A stretch of 64,000 bases of DNA from Alitta virens (taxonomy: Eukaryota; Annelida; Polychaeta; Phyllodocida; Nereididae): the NCBI GenBank assembly GCA_932294295.1, contig OW028581.1, positions 15,529,162 through 15,593,161 of the forward strand. The letters are read 5' to 3'. The notes under the pieces are model-generated. The model saw nothing but the letters and a program-made list of their open reading frames with translations, had not been told where the DNA came from and searched no databases. This document shows positions 34,265-45,464 of this stretch, one piece after another (position 1 is the first letter of the stretch; every line of letters begins with the position of its first letter). Made by a program: the position numbers and the translations under genes.

Positions 34265-34325
34265 ACATAATGTGGACTCAAAACCTTATCTCATCATTAC
34301 ATCTGCCATTAGTTGGACTCTTTAA
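34265..34325 (+). mobile_element. SINE S2 scrap before the LINE remnant
   Basis: ACCTTATCTCATCATTACAT CTGCC matches the S2 3' section (compare 19,150). A similar scrap is at about 34,150. The first residues of the long open frame starting at 34,258 come from this scrap, so that methionine is not the ORF1 start. Confidence 0.5.
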
Positions 34326-34329
34326 GTCA

Positions 34330-35304
34330 GAAGCTAAGAAATTATCCAAGAGTTATTCAATCCTTGACAATTACTTAAGAAGGAACAATTTACTTTTTCA
34401 CAATGTGAAACAAAATAATAGTGAAAACTGTGAAGTCTTAGTGCGTAAGATAATACAAACAATGGGCATTGCAGATTCAGAGACAATAAAAATTGTCAGA
34501 TGTCACAGGCTGAGAGTCAATAGAAACCCTCAGCCAATTATTTGCCGCTTTCATTTTTCTTTGGGCACAAACAAAGAGTGTCCCAAAAGCGCACTAGTTT
34601 GAAGAATTCCGGTGTCTTCATTGAGGAGCATTTTTCAGATCTTGTGTTTCAAAGAAGAAAAACGTTGCTGCCCTTCTTAAAGGCCGCCAAACAGTTAAAG
34701 ATGCAGGCATTCCTCAATGTGGACAACTTGGTAATTGAGGGGAATACATATGAAATCGAGAATTTACATGATGTCCCTGATTCACTGAAATTCATGGCAA
34801 ATTGTTACAAGCAGGACATTCAGACTGTTGCTTTTTATGGTTCCAGATCACACCTTTCAAACTTTTATTTGACATCATTTAGTGATGAATTTAGGAATGA
34901 ATTTCACTCCACTGAGCAATATCTTCAATATCATAAAGCCCTTTTGTTTCATGATGAAATTGTAGCAACAAAAATTCTTAATGCAAGGAATCCTGCTCAT
35001 GCTAAGGCTCTGTCTTATCAGGTCTTATCAGATTAATGGGGTCAGTGAACAAACTTGGCAGACAGAATCTCCAAAAATCATGAGCAAAGGTTTGTTACTT
35101 AAATTTACAAATGATCCACTTTGTAAAGAAGCACTTATCAAGACTGGGTCACGTAAGTTGGGCGAAGCTTCTGAATCTGACAAATTTTGGGGAACTGGGA
35201 TTAGTCTTACCGACAAAATTTCGTTAAACACCGGTGCCTGGATAGGGCAAAATGTGATGGGAAGACTTCTTGAACAAATTCGTGATAAGCTAAATAAAAA
35301 GTAA
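34330..35304 (+). pseudogene. LINE ORF1-like RNA-binding region fused to a NADAR (YbiA-like) domain
   Basis: Three frames join in order. The first (to about 34,560) reads LDNYLRRNNLLFHNV and IVRCHRLRVNRNPQPIICRF, the pattern of L1-type ORF1 proteins (an RRM-like strand with N-N-L-F, then HR-R and P-PII-RF). The second (about 34,570-35,030) continues the ORF1 C-terminal part (SGVFIEEHFSDLVFQRRKTL, then NVDNLVIEGNTYE) and then changes to FYGSRSHLSNFY and HSTEQYLQYHKALLFHDE. The third ends with ESPKIMSKGLLLKF, SRKLGEASESDKFWGTGI and GAWIGQNVMGRLLEQIRDKL. The last two blocks are the NADAR family signature: G-SP-SNFY, EQY-Q--KA--F-D, and W--GI with the NxxG-LL-R C-terminus. NADAR proteins act on NAD-derived ADP-ribose metabolites or remove ADP-ribose from guanine. 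Two frameshifts, near 34,565 and 35,030, make this copy nonfunctional. Confidence 0.75.
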
Positions 35305-35998
35305 CTAATATTCAGACAGTCTAACATTGGTTTAACATCTCTATGTTGACAAAATGTGTTCCTTTATATATTTATGAGGAATTGTTCAGGTGAAGTGACG
35401 TCACAATAGCTGCACTGCTTTCCAATGATGCCCCCCCCCCCCCATCTGTTTCTGACAAGAGCTCTATCCTGTGGCCATTGTTCAATCAGGACTTGTTATT
35501 TACCATGGAAATGGTTTACTGTAAACCTAAAATATACTTGTAGCCTTATTTGCAGCCTCATGTATAATGTCAACTGACAGCCAAATGGGTTTCCTTGAAT
35601 AGAGGCTATTAAGGATACTATGTCTACTTTTGATTATCCTGGAATTTCTACTTTTATTCTTTGGCTTTCATTGGACCCAGTTTACCAAATGGAACGGTAT
35701 ATCAAATGAAATGTGAAACTATCTCAAATGGTCTCTCCCGGAATTCATTGTGTCTATTGATTGATTATCCTGGAAACATCACCTAATATATCAAATGGAA
35801 TAGGAAAGCATCTCAAATGGCTTCTCATGGAATTGACTGTACTGCAATATATAAAAAATATGACAATTAACCTTTGTGGACCTTGTGTCTTGTATGTCAC
35901 TAATTAAATTATTATTTCTATCGATTGATTATCCTGGAAACATCACCTAATATATCAAATGGAACAGGAAAGCATCTCAAATGGCTTCTCATGGAACT
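35305..35998. repeat. Spacer with diverged tandem repeat (ATTATCCTGGAAACATCACC)
   Basis: About 76 bp starting GATTATCCTGGAAACATCAC and ending AATGGCTTCTCATGGAA occurs at 35,763-35,832 and again at 35,927-35,998, with a more decayed copy from about 35,633. A C tract lies at 35,431-35,446. I see no endonuclease or catalytic reverse-transcriptase domain between the NADAR region and the reverse-transcriptase tail, so a large part of ORF2 is missing here. Confidence 0.65.
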
Positions 35999-36863
35999 CT
36001 TGTTGCTTCCCTGAATACTTTTCAGGGTGAAAGAAATCTAAATGATGAGTTGGTCAGCGTGAGCAATTGAATGAAGGCAAATAAGCTATCTATTAACAAA
36101 AGCAAAACGAAAGCCATGATTTTCCATGCACCCCAAAGAAGAGTTCAAATTCCTACTATTAAAATAGAAGACTCTGTTATCGAATTTGTCAATGAATTTA
36201 ACTTCCTTGGCATAATGTTAGATAGACATCTAAATTGGAAAGCTCACCGTGATATGATTACAAAGAAATTGTCAAAAACAGTAGGTATTATGCACAGTTT
36301 AAAAAATATGTTGCCTCTCTGTGCCTTGTTACATATATACAATTCCCTTGTTATCACACTTAAACTATGGAGCTCTTCTTTGTGGTTGGCAATGTCAAAA
36401 TATATTCATTTTACAAAAAAAAAGCTGTCAGAGCTCTTACTAACAGTAAATATAATTATCATACCAGTGGTTTATTTAAAAAACTAAATCTTTTAAAATT
36501 CCATGATATCTGTGCACTGTGTGACCTGAAATTCTGCCATAAACGATTCAACAATGCCTTGCCACAGTATTTTCTTGATTTACTACTGCTATTTAGAGAT
36601 GATCCTTACTACTATGAAACTCGAATAGCTGGTCAACTACAACTTCCCTTAATTAAACATGAATTGCAAAACAGAGTATTACGTATAGATTTATCAAAAC
36701 CCTTAATAATATGTCCATAATTTACAGAGAAAAACTAGAAACACATAGTTTAGATGGATTTAAGAAATATTTGAAAAATAGCACTGTAGCATCTTATTCC
36801 GCAGACTGCAGTATTGAAAATTGCTATATATGTATAAATGTTCATCCTACTGCTTCTTCATAA
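35999..36863 (+). pseudogene. LINE ORF2 C-terminal half (reverse-transcriptase thumb and C-terminus)
   Basis: A frame reads ERNLNDELVSVSN, a stop in place of Trp, then MKANKLSINKSKTKAMIF, FNFLGIMLDRHLNWKAH and a helix ending YNSLVI. A frameshift near 36,365 leads to KKAVRALTNSKYNYHTSGLF and a second near 36,705 to LETHSLDGFKKYLKN and CSIENCYIC, ending in TAA at 36861-36863. NKLS-N--KT--M-F and FLG--LD--L-W--H are the post-catalytic blocks of CR1/L2/jockey-like reverse transcriptases. The catalytic palm (FADD) is missing. Same strand and order as the ORF1-NADAR frame upstream, which suggests one internally deleted element, but nested independent insertions are not excluded. Confidence 0.85.
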
Positions 36864-37127
36864 TACTTTTCAACAATATGTTCTTTAACTTGAGATGAGT
36901 AATGTAGATGAGACTACTACTGATGAGAGTAATTTCCATATTGTGTTTGATTTAATGTTCACTATGTTATATTAATAGATCTCTCCAGGTGGCCTCACGC
37001 TAGCGATAAAATATATTTATCTTTGTGAGGTCTCCTTGCGAAACAAATGTTTATAGATGAAAATATGAAAATAAATTGTAATATTGTTTTGTTTGGCAAA
37101 ATAAAAAGAATCTGAATCTGAATCTTT
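36864..37127 (+). mobile_element. LINE 3' UTR with (GAATCT)n tail
   Basis: Noncoding sequence after the ORF2 stop ends in AATAAAAAGAATCTGAATCT GAATCTTT, a short simple-repeat tail of the kind CR1/L2-like LINEs carry in place of poly(A). It marks the 3' end of the insertion. Confidence 0.65.
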
Positions 37128-38017
37128 AACTTTTTTAAGCATATCGTTATTTAAACTCGTTTTCTGTTTGTCGAATCGGACCAACATTAGTCAAATATTG
37201 CATGCGGCCACCGGGCTAACACTAAGCTGATATTTCGACACCGCGTCAAAATTGTGATGTTGCCTTATTTGGCCCTTAAGGCACTGTTGCGATGAGGCAC
37301 TTAGCCTTTCAAAGTCGTGGGCGGTAGGCATGATCCCTTAATGGTGACATTTTGAACTCACGACATCTCTTTATTCGGTTAGATGCGGTGTGACAAATGT
37401 GTTATAGAAAACATTCGAAACCTCATATTTGCTCTACTAGCAGTAAGAGATTGTGAGGTTACTTACCAGGAAACAAGAAAGTGCACCAATCCTAGGCGAA
37501 AATTTGACACTTAACTGACAGGATTTAATTGAGGATTATTGGTGTATAATTGGAACTTCATATGGTCAGTGCAGTGACAACGATTGTAGAATGCTTAACC
37601 CCTTGCAGATAATTCTGTTGTTATTGAGCAGGATACTGCCACTGGAGTTGTGAAAGGTCATGCTTGAACAGGCCAGGGTTATAATTTTAAGATTCTGTCG
37701 AGAAATATCACACTATAAACCCCACTTTTCCATTACATTGCGGTGCTGAAATTGTGTTATAACAATATTCTTTTCTACCTATTTGCTCTATTTGCAGAGA
37801 AACCAATCATATTTTAAGAGGCTGTATGAATAATATATTGGATTGGAATTAAAATCATGAGAATACATCCATCTTCAGCAGTACTTGCCAATCACAAGAT
37901 TTTATATACAGGTCTAAGGGACTATGACCAGTGATGGCCATTGTAGACCACTCAGCCCACATGTAGCTACACTGTATGTGTAGCGGGAATTTTGAGACTC
38001 TATGGAGCGATGACAGA
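37128..38017. other. No gene recognised
   Basis: Composition is less AT-rich around 37,180-37,330, but there is no frame with family similarity. TTGTGTTATAACAATATTC and TTGCTCTATTTGCAG type text recurs loosely (37,430, 37,790). Confidence 0.4.
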
Positions 38018-38345
38018 CTTCAAGAGTCTTTTCACTGAGCAGCCCTGAATTCAGCAAGACACATGTCTTTCTTCTCCTCTAATTACTCATTTTGCTTTTC
38101 AGACATGGAAGATAATCACTGACTTATTAAACCAATATTACTTTCTCAGAAAAATAAAAAAAAACCAACTAAATGATAATGTGTCAAATATACATTAAAA
38201 TGCACTCAAAATACTGCTGCTAGGATGCACCTTGTTTCAACCAATCACAGCCAAGGGCGGGAACTTTTTCAGCCACTAGAATTGCAGTATTCCGTCATAG
38301 CCACCTGGTGGAAATATAGAGAACCTTCCATGAAAATCCACTATT
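38018..38345 (-). repeat. Dispersed repeat R2, minus-strand copy
   Basis: Reverse complement of the repeat at 31,167-31,480 with about 80-85% identity by eye. Both copies end outward at AATAGTGGATTTTC and inward at GTGAAAAGACTCT. Confidence 0.75.
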
Positions 38346-40130
38346 AAGCCCATGTTTACATTTATTGCATACTAACCCTCGCTTGTATACCTATTGCTAT
38401 ATTTGCCGAAAAGGCAATCATGTTGGAAGATATTGTATTAGGATAAGTGGGATAGTATTAAAATAATGATAGTACAAGATGAGTCCTTGCCACTCACAAA
38501 GGTTGATTGCTGAAGTGAGACAGCGTGGGAGTCCACACCAGGTTATTTCTTATTTACTCGGTTTTTGGGGATCTTTCACTTGCCTCAGCGCAGAATAGCG
38601 GATTAGACACTGGGTAGGAGGCTCCACAAATTTAATTACTGATGTGAACCAGATTCCAGCTGAGATGCTGCTAACATGGAGTGTCATGGGAGCGGACAAA
38701 TATATTAATCATTGAGCTTCCAAGCTTAATTAATAAGTATTACAAACAGTGAACCATGACTCAAGATAGTTTCGCTATTGACATCATGTTAATATACATG
38801 TAATCTTTAATCACACTCATAAGTGGTGTACTTGATATGATACAATGTAGAACAATATTAATTATAATCTACATAGTATATAGTTGATTTAGATAGAAGA
38901 GTCTCTCATTATTATCTAATTATGGAATTGTTTGTGTTCTTTATGCCTGCAGTTGCAGTGTTTCTAGAGTATGTTTGGTTTTCAGAGACTCTTTAGTTAA
39001 TACATTGAAGGATGCAGTACTCTGTACTGATGCATAGTACATGAAAATGCACATATAAATATGTAGAGCAGATAGGTCATGAGATTGTAATTATCGGAGT
39101 GGGCAAAATGTTAAAATACTTATTACGAAAATTCCGCCACTCCTTCAGCATAAATCGATATGTGGTTTTCGAGCCATTCCCAGATTCACCTTTTGCATGA
39201 AATGCCAGTTGAATAATTGTTTTAGAAAGGATTTCGTATGTACAAAAAACAAAATTGAACACATTATGTAACTTAAGCACACTAAAACGCACCCATCGTA
39301 TACAAGTTATGCAATATGGACACAGTTATTTGTCAATTTTATGAGGATTAATTTGCATTTCTATCCGTAGATTATTGAATTATTATAACAATATTTAAAA
39401 TTTAAAAAAATTATTGTCACCTCAATTTTATTTCAAATAATAATTTAACGCCAATATATGACACTGCGTTTTTATATCTTTTATACCTGTATTTCTTTTT
39501 TAGAGGCTTAATAAATATTATTTATTTATAAAGGTAAAAGTTATGCAATGAGGAATTAGTTTAAGATTGCGATGCTTCAATTCTAATTTCAGCTTCGCTT
39601 AGTTAAGATCATGAACATCTTTCAAACGTGATAATAAAAAATAAGTGTACCAGTATTATCATCAATAAAATATGCAATGATTTCGCAATCTTCTTTCACT
39701 AGTCGCATTAAAAAAAGTCCCTTGCCCGAATTAGCTTTAGACAATGACTCCAGTGTGTTCTGAGGTCAACTGCCTTAACAGGGACCAGGGTCATAATTGC
39801 AACCCCCCTTTTTACCCTCCCACGTCCAGTGTGTACTGTTGGCATTTGTGTGGAGGCTGAGGATGGCAAATGTGTACTGATGCGTCTTGAAACAGTATTT
39901 CCTTAATATTTCTTGTTTGAATAGTGCAACATGTCGCTTGGAATACACATTGGCCATTCTACACGTGTTGCACGTTTCACAACAGTCAACACTGGCTTTT
40001 CAGTTCCATTTGAGTTCACGACAGAGTCAAATGATCTTTGATTTGAAACTTTTTGAAAATGATCGAATCAGAGCTCTGCCGTCCCAAGACATTTGTGGCA
40101 CTGAGCAAAAGCTCCTGCTTTATTCATCCT
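38346..40130. other. AT-rich, no gene recognised; one S2 scrap
   Basis: 38,568-38,615 (minus) resembles the S2 body (GATCTTTCACTTGCCTCAGC ... ACACTGGGTA) with a 13-bp insertion. The remainder is AT-rich without supported features. Confidence 0.4.
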
Positions 40131-40422
40131 GTGGCTGGGTGGTCTAGTGGTGAGACGCTCCCCTGCTCCTCTGAAGGACTCGGGTTCAAACCCAGGCCCG
40201 GGCAACCTTTCATGAGCATCATCCCAGCTGGATGTCGTTGAATGAGACGTTAAAAAGACAGCCCCTTGTACTCAGTGTCTATGCTGAGGCAAGTAAAAGA
40301 TCCCACCCATGGGGTAAATGTGTAGCATGGGTGGACCCCTCTCTCTCGTCTCATCGATCAACCCTCGATAGCAGCAAAGATTTGCCTTAGAGGGCTGCGC
40401 TTGCCATATGTATCTATCTATG
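40131..40422 (+). mobile_element. Full-length tRNA-derived SINE, family S2 (reference copy)
   Basis: The head has A-box TGGTCTAGTGG (40140-40150) and B-box GGTTCAAACCC (40183-40193). The A-box resembles tRNA-Glu or tRNA-Asp genes. The body contains ATCCCAGCTGGATGTCGTTG, GTGTCTATGCTGAGGCAAGT and CCCATGGGGTAAATG, and ends with GGGCTGCGCTTGCCATATG and a TATCTATCTA tail. It encodes no protein. Confidence 0.88.
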
Positions 40423-40436
40423 ATATATCGAATGAA

Positions 40437-40523
40437 AAGAATTCCTTAACACTCAAACATATTTAATACTTTAATGTTAAGGAATTCTTCTATCAAAACC
40501 TTCTAATTGAGAAGGTTTTGATA
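40437..40523. other. Two adjacent perfect hairpins
   Basis: AAGAATTCCTTAACA (40437-40451) pairs with 40475-40489 around a 23-base loop. One base later TATCAAAACCTTCT (40491-40504) pairs with 40510-40523 around AATTG. Both stems are perfect (15 and 14 bp). A tail end of a transposon or a structured RNA are both possible. Confidence 0.7.
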
Positions 40524-40705
40524 CGATGTATTTTACATTTCATAGATGCTGTATATTTCCATGATGAAGTTCTAAGGACTCAGTAAGGAGCCTTGCTTAA
40601 TTGGGTAAATTTAAACCGGTTGTTCTGAACAAAGCAGAACATTTGATTACATTAGGGATATTGCCTGTAATCGTATTAAGGCCATACCTTTTCTGATTAA
40701 TCAAA

Positions 40706-40778
40706 TTCTGTCATATATGCCAAATGTTTTTGGCTGTCTGTCTGTCTGGCTCTAATGTTATTTCCAAATTTAATGAAG
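40706..40778. repeat. Dispersed repeat R3 (TTTTTGGCTGTCTGTC)
   Basis: GTCATATATGCCAAATGTTT TTGGCTGTCTGTC and the following TAATGTTATTTCCAAA recur at 56,486-56,556. The family is unknown. Confidence 0.6.
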
Positions 40779-41314
40779 TGGCATGCGTGTATTTTCTATA
40801 GATTTCTACACTTAGCATGCCATTCATGCTGATTTAAGCAGATAATGTTTCGTGAGAGCTGTGGAATTTGTTTAAGCCCAGCTTTAGGCCACAAAGCCAG
40901 ATCAACCGGCAGGTTTTTCTTCATACCGATCATCCGATTTGATTGCAAAGTGTTGTGGAGTGAATTACAATGCTAAAACGTGTTCAAACTACGTATTGTA
41001 TAGTGATATAATGAATAAAATGTCCAGACGAATTCTAATGATATTTTTGCATGAATTTCTCCCTGACAGCTGATTCAGCTCCAAACTAGAATACTACCTC
41101 TTCAAGCTGTCACTTCAGCTTTGTGCAATAAATTAAAAAGTCAATTTTTGTTAAAAATAGCAAATTTTTAATGTGAATTTTTTTATGACTTATAATGTTG
41201 ATTTTTCCTTATTCACTTGTTAATTTTCATTCTTTCGCATTTTCCTTCATTCACATGTAATTTTTTACACCAATATTCTGTCTTCATGCACCAGGCTACT
41301 CGAAACGGTAGCAG

Positions 41315-41545
41315 GTCGATTCGTCACTGCACGTTTCGTACCACTGAAAACGGGTCTGTTCGTCACCGTAAATAAGTCCGTTCGTCACTAGAAAGTAGTC
41401 TGTTCGTTACCCAAAATTTTTCGATTCGGCTCTGCTGTAATGAATGCAGAATGTTGTGTGATTATCGTTATTGTGTTACTATAGAATAAATATATGATGA
41501 ACGGGCCCGTTTCCGCTGGGACGAAACGCGCGGTGACGAATCGAC
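41315..41545. mobile_element. Inverted-repeat element iterating GATTCGTCAC
   Basis: The left end GTCGATTCGTCACTGCACGT (41315-41339 in full) and right end (41521-41545) differ at two of 25 positions. CTGTTCGTCACC, CCGTTCGTCACT, CTGTTCGTTACC and CGATTCGGCTC recur inside, so the terminal motif is reiterated internally. 231 bp, noncoding. Confidence 0.75.
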
Positions 41546-41811
41546 TAGAAGCCCTTGAAAGACAACAGAACTTACATCAGCCGGAAATGTAACAAACTTA
41601 AGTTATTAGTTGTAGAGAGATCTCATTATCTATAAGAACATTTGGCTTCAATTAATTGTGATTGTGATGTAATTTCTGTGGACTTTGCAATGCTGCAGAA
41701 ATTGTATGTAAAAGTATAACCAAAGAAGAAAAACAACAAAAAACAACCTACACACTCATTTATACTCATAATGACACTTTATTAAATAGTATTCAACCAG
41801 CACAATGTGTC

Positions 41812-42005
41812 CAGGTGGTGTGGTGTGGTGGATTAGGGCTTTACATCCTGTATTTCTGCACCTGATGGGCTAATTAGGACAGGTAGGGACCATGGCAATG
41901 AGACGAAAGATGAAACAGCCATCCAACTTAGGCTCGACCGGGAATTGAACCCGGGACCCAGTGGTTGGAAGCCCAGCATGCTACCACTGAACTAGGCCCC
42001 CACCC
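41812..42005 (-). mobile_element. SINE family S1 copy
   Basis: A complete copy on the minus strand. The head retains B-box GGTTCAATTCC and an A-box changed to TAGTTCAGTGG. The tail is GT-rich in this orientation (GGTGGTGTGGTGTGGTGG). ACAATGT occurs just outside both ends, possibly a short target duplication. Confidence 0.85.
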
Positions 42006-42439
42006 TACAATGTTTCAAGGTACAAAAATCTTGCACCTCTTTTCTAGGACCATACAATACACTTCATATTTTACAAAGTAGAATGAGCAAGACCTCTAGT
42101 TATCCAGCTGGCTACTGGAATCTATCATAATCAATAAATTACAATTTTGTCTGAAGCCAATTCATGATTGCCTATATATATATATGCAGTATAACTTTGA
42201 TTTGACATATTAGACATAATCATAATGGAATAGTTTAATTATTGTTATGTAGCATCCAATATACAGTCATTTGGTTTTGTGGTGGGTAGCAGTGATAAAC
42301 AAGTGGTCTAGCTTAATCCAGCTTGCGAAAGACTGGACATAATATATAAGTTGTACTGTATAAAATTCAACATGGGGTCACAGGATATGTAAGAAATATC
42401 TTGTGGCCATATCAAGCCTTCTCTACTTAAAACTGACTT

Positions 42440-42848
42440 AGATATTCATCTTTCTGATACATATCATTTTTATAGTGAAGTCAATTATTCTTCGCTTTAT
42501 CAGAAACCTTATCCTTCTAATGTGTGGGACTGTGGGTGTATATCTTTCTCATTAATTTGCTGTAACCTTGGGCCTGAGAGTGTAGATCAAATGCTGTGTA
42601 AACAAAAATTTAGGAAAAAACAGAGAAATTTATGTGAAAAAAGGAAGAGACCTTGCTCTCTAAATATTATAGAAAAAGCTGAATATCTTATAAATACACA
42701 AAAACCATCCATCTTATTTGAGGTTGAAAAAACAATTTTAACGATGCTAATGGAAACTGCTGTACATCTAAATATATGTTCTCTGGTATTTCTCAAAAAT
42801 TGTATGGGCTTATCTGTTATGAGCTACTGTGAGTTGAACTACTATTGA
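42440..42848 (+). other. Unidentified reading frame, 108 codons, probably a decayed element
   Basis: An open frame from 42,522 to 42,848 has plausible amino-acid composition, with a basic stretch (KQKFRKKQRNLCEKRKRP) and several cysteines. I do not recognise a family. It is followed by GC-richer text with inverted CAGACCCTCA/TGAGGGTCTG (about 42,981-43,013) and AAGACCCTC/GAGGGTCTT (about 43,239-43,276). A transposon-derived fragment is the likeliest reading, held loosely. Confidence 0.25.
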
Positions 42849-43634
42849 TACCCCACGGTGCTTGGTGGCATGAGGCGCCATTGGGTATCAATCGAAGTTG
42901 GTGCTGCACGAAGCTAGCCAACTAACCAAAATATATAGATCCCCTGGAATCCAGAGTTATAAATTCCCAGTCTGAATGCAGACCCTCAGGCCGCGTCGCA
43001 GATGAGGGTCTGAAGGATATTGAAGCATTGAGAGATACGCCGTGGAAGTAGGTCAATCCCTACACACGTTAAATTTAACTAAGCGGCGAACTAAATAGTT
43101 CTCTTAAAATTCGTCCGATGCGACATTTTGCATCGTCTATTTAGTACAGGGACTTCACCTATCGTTATTATTTGATTAGTATCAACTTTTCTACACTATC
43201 CAATTCCTGACTCCCCCACTGGGAACCTTGATTCCCCAAGACCCTCTTCTGCGTAGAGGCCTGATTGAGGGTCTTGCGTCAAGACTGATAAATTCCTATA
43301 TCAAAAGCAGTGATAACCTTATTATAGTCAAAGTATGTAAACAGCACGGGCAATATAAACCTGATAGTCCACAATTTGGGTTTTGTAACAAAGCATCAAC
43401 TTAACCATCCGAAGTATATGGCCATCTCCAGATAGATCTATGTGGCTTCAGGTAAAGTTACTAGCTACAAATGGCTAAATTCAGTCATTTTCAAAAGGCC
43501 AAGATGAACAATCGAAGGTGTCTCTGCAACTCATGTTTATTTAAAGCAGATACACTGTACTGAAATGAACTTCGAGAATTATTTTGCACACAATGGCATG
43601 CAGCTAGGCAATCCCAGTCCAACCAACTTACAAG

Positions 43635-43807
43635 TGCAGTGAACCAACCTCATGAATTACATACATGTATATTGTCAACTCCCAGCTCTTCATCATTAAA
43701 TGCAGGTAATGGAACAGGCAAGCCATGTCAAATTACCTGCATATAATGATGAAGAGCTGGGAGTTGACAATATACATGTATGTAATTCATGAGGTAGGTT
43801 CACTGCA
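43635..43807. mobile_element. Foldback element, 76-bp arms (74/76 paired), 21-base loop
   Basis: 43635-43710 pairs with 43732-43807, with two mismatches. The arms contain ACATACATGTATATTGTCAA and CAGCTCTTCATCATTA. No coding potential. A MITE-like foldback is most likely; if transcribed it would form a very long hairpin. Confidence 0.8.
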
Positions 43808-44217
43808 TAATGGCTATCATTCATTGTCCTAGCTGTCATTAATTGACCTAACTTTCCTTTGTGCCTTTGTATTCTCATTCAGTAACACCCAAAGGCACAA
43901 TGAGGAATGAGCTACCAGGCAAATAGTTCAGTTTATTGCATTATTTGCAGGTGAGTCCATATATTGTGTGCCCTACTGATACATTAGCATCCCAGATAGT
44001 GCGTCAGGTTGGGCCAAAATTTGTCGGATGTCGATTCAACGTAATGTGTGAAAACGTCATGCGACCGGCTTTTTTTGCTTGCGCATGACTTTATTCGCAT
44101 GCTCACACAACTGCTCACGCACTTGTAGCAACAGGCCCCACATAAGAGGGACAATATACTTAAATTTAATGTGAGTAGTCCAAGCCTGTCAACATCTTTA
44201 CAAATGTAGCCACATGG
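43808..44217. other. No gene; possible scrap of the CCCAGATAGC MITE
   Basis: CATCCCAGATAGTGCGTCAG then GTCGGATGTCGATTC at about 43,988-44,040 resembles the end and interior motif of the 19,300 element. Nothing else was recognised. Confidence 0.35.
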
Positions 44218-44230
44218 TTCCATACAGAGT

Positions 44231-44340
44231 GGTGGTTGGTGAGTGGGTGGGTGGTTATTAGGCCTTTATGTCCTGTATTTCTGCAACTGATGGGCTATTT
44301 AGGACAGGCAGGGACCACACAGAGTGGGGACAGGCAGGGA
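44231..44340 (-). mobile_element. 5'-truncated SINE S1 with near-identical flanks
   Basis: Only the tail half is present (TGTCCTGTATTTCTGCAACT, GACAGGCAGGGACCA). CCATACAGAGTGG precedes it at 44,219 and CCATACAGAATGG follows it, a probable target duplication. GGGACAGGCAGGGACCA is itself repeated once at the inner end. Confidence 0.75.
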
Positions 44341-44349
44341 CCATACAGA

Positions 44350-45460
44350 ATGGTATAGGACAGTGCCAACCTTGCTAGTATGTCACATAGGTCCACCATG
44401 ACCAACATAAGGCCAACATCGAGCAGGTCATGCATGTTAACTGATGTGGCTGGCTTTTACTCTTTCACAACAATATTCAAGGATTTCATCTATGTATTAT
44501 GTTTGTTTTTTTAGTATTTCTTGGCGAACTGATACATGGTTTAAGTTTTGGTTATTTGTTTTTGGATTATGAGAAACGTGGCTGTGTCTGTACATTCTTT
44601 TTATAATAACACTATAGTGATTAAAAAATTAAAAACACACCAGCAGCTGATGATCAATTCTACTGGTGTCAATATAAAGAAAAGCAGCTGAACACAGGAC
44701 TGAAGTGGTCAAGTGTTCACTGACCAAAATGTTAACCATTAGACTAACCTCGTTTCCTTTAGTTCACCCCAGAGGTTCACCCTGGGTCACCACAGATGGA
44801 TCACTTTTGTTGTGATCCATTGGTTCATTGTGTCTGATTCTAACAAACAAATTGATAACGATGCCAATTTTAACGTTAAAGCTCTTGCAGTCAAAAGCCA
44901 ACCACCCATTTAAGGCTAAACCTTCTTTGGAATATTGAGTGTTGAAAGGAGCTGTCTCTCCCACGCTTCAATCAATGTATCTGAAAGAGTACTTAAGTCA
45001 AATGTGCTCCCAAGATGCTCTTAATGGAAACTTTGAATGGAGATAATTTGGATGGGATTTATTCCTCGTTACCTTATTAGCTTTGCATTATCTGTTTTAT
45101 AATAAAATTATGTTTTTGCTCAATATTTGGACAGGAGGGTAAAACGTGTAAACTGAGACAATAGGAAATTCTCATCAAATTCTTTTACTGCCTGGTGGAA
45201 ATATCTCTGGATAAACGGACTTGAAAGAGAGATGTTTTGAATTATTTAAAGGGCAGAAATGAACTTCTCTTTGGTGAGCTTTTAGATTTATTGGACCCTC
45301 ATTCATCCTGACTTCATTTCAAGGATGGTGAGATTAAAGATATCAGTGGAGAAAGGACATTACGAAAAGATTGCATGTTTAAGGCAAAATAAGATGTATT
45401 ATAGCTTATGATATACCTTTCACTATGGTACAGCAACGGATTGCAAACATTTTCAGCCAG
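44350..45460. other. No gene recognised
   Basis: Includes a CCAACATAAGGCCAACATCG stretch near 44,400 and otherwise unassigned AT-rich DNA. Confidence 0.4.
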
Positions 45461-45464
45461 TGGC

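Noticed and set aside
34258..34330. Methionine at 34,258 as the start of the ORF1 protein
   Set aside because: The first residues translate a SINE S2 fragment (CTCATCATTACATCTGCC), so the true ORF1 N-terminus is missing or upstream sequence was lost.
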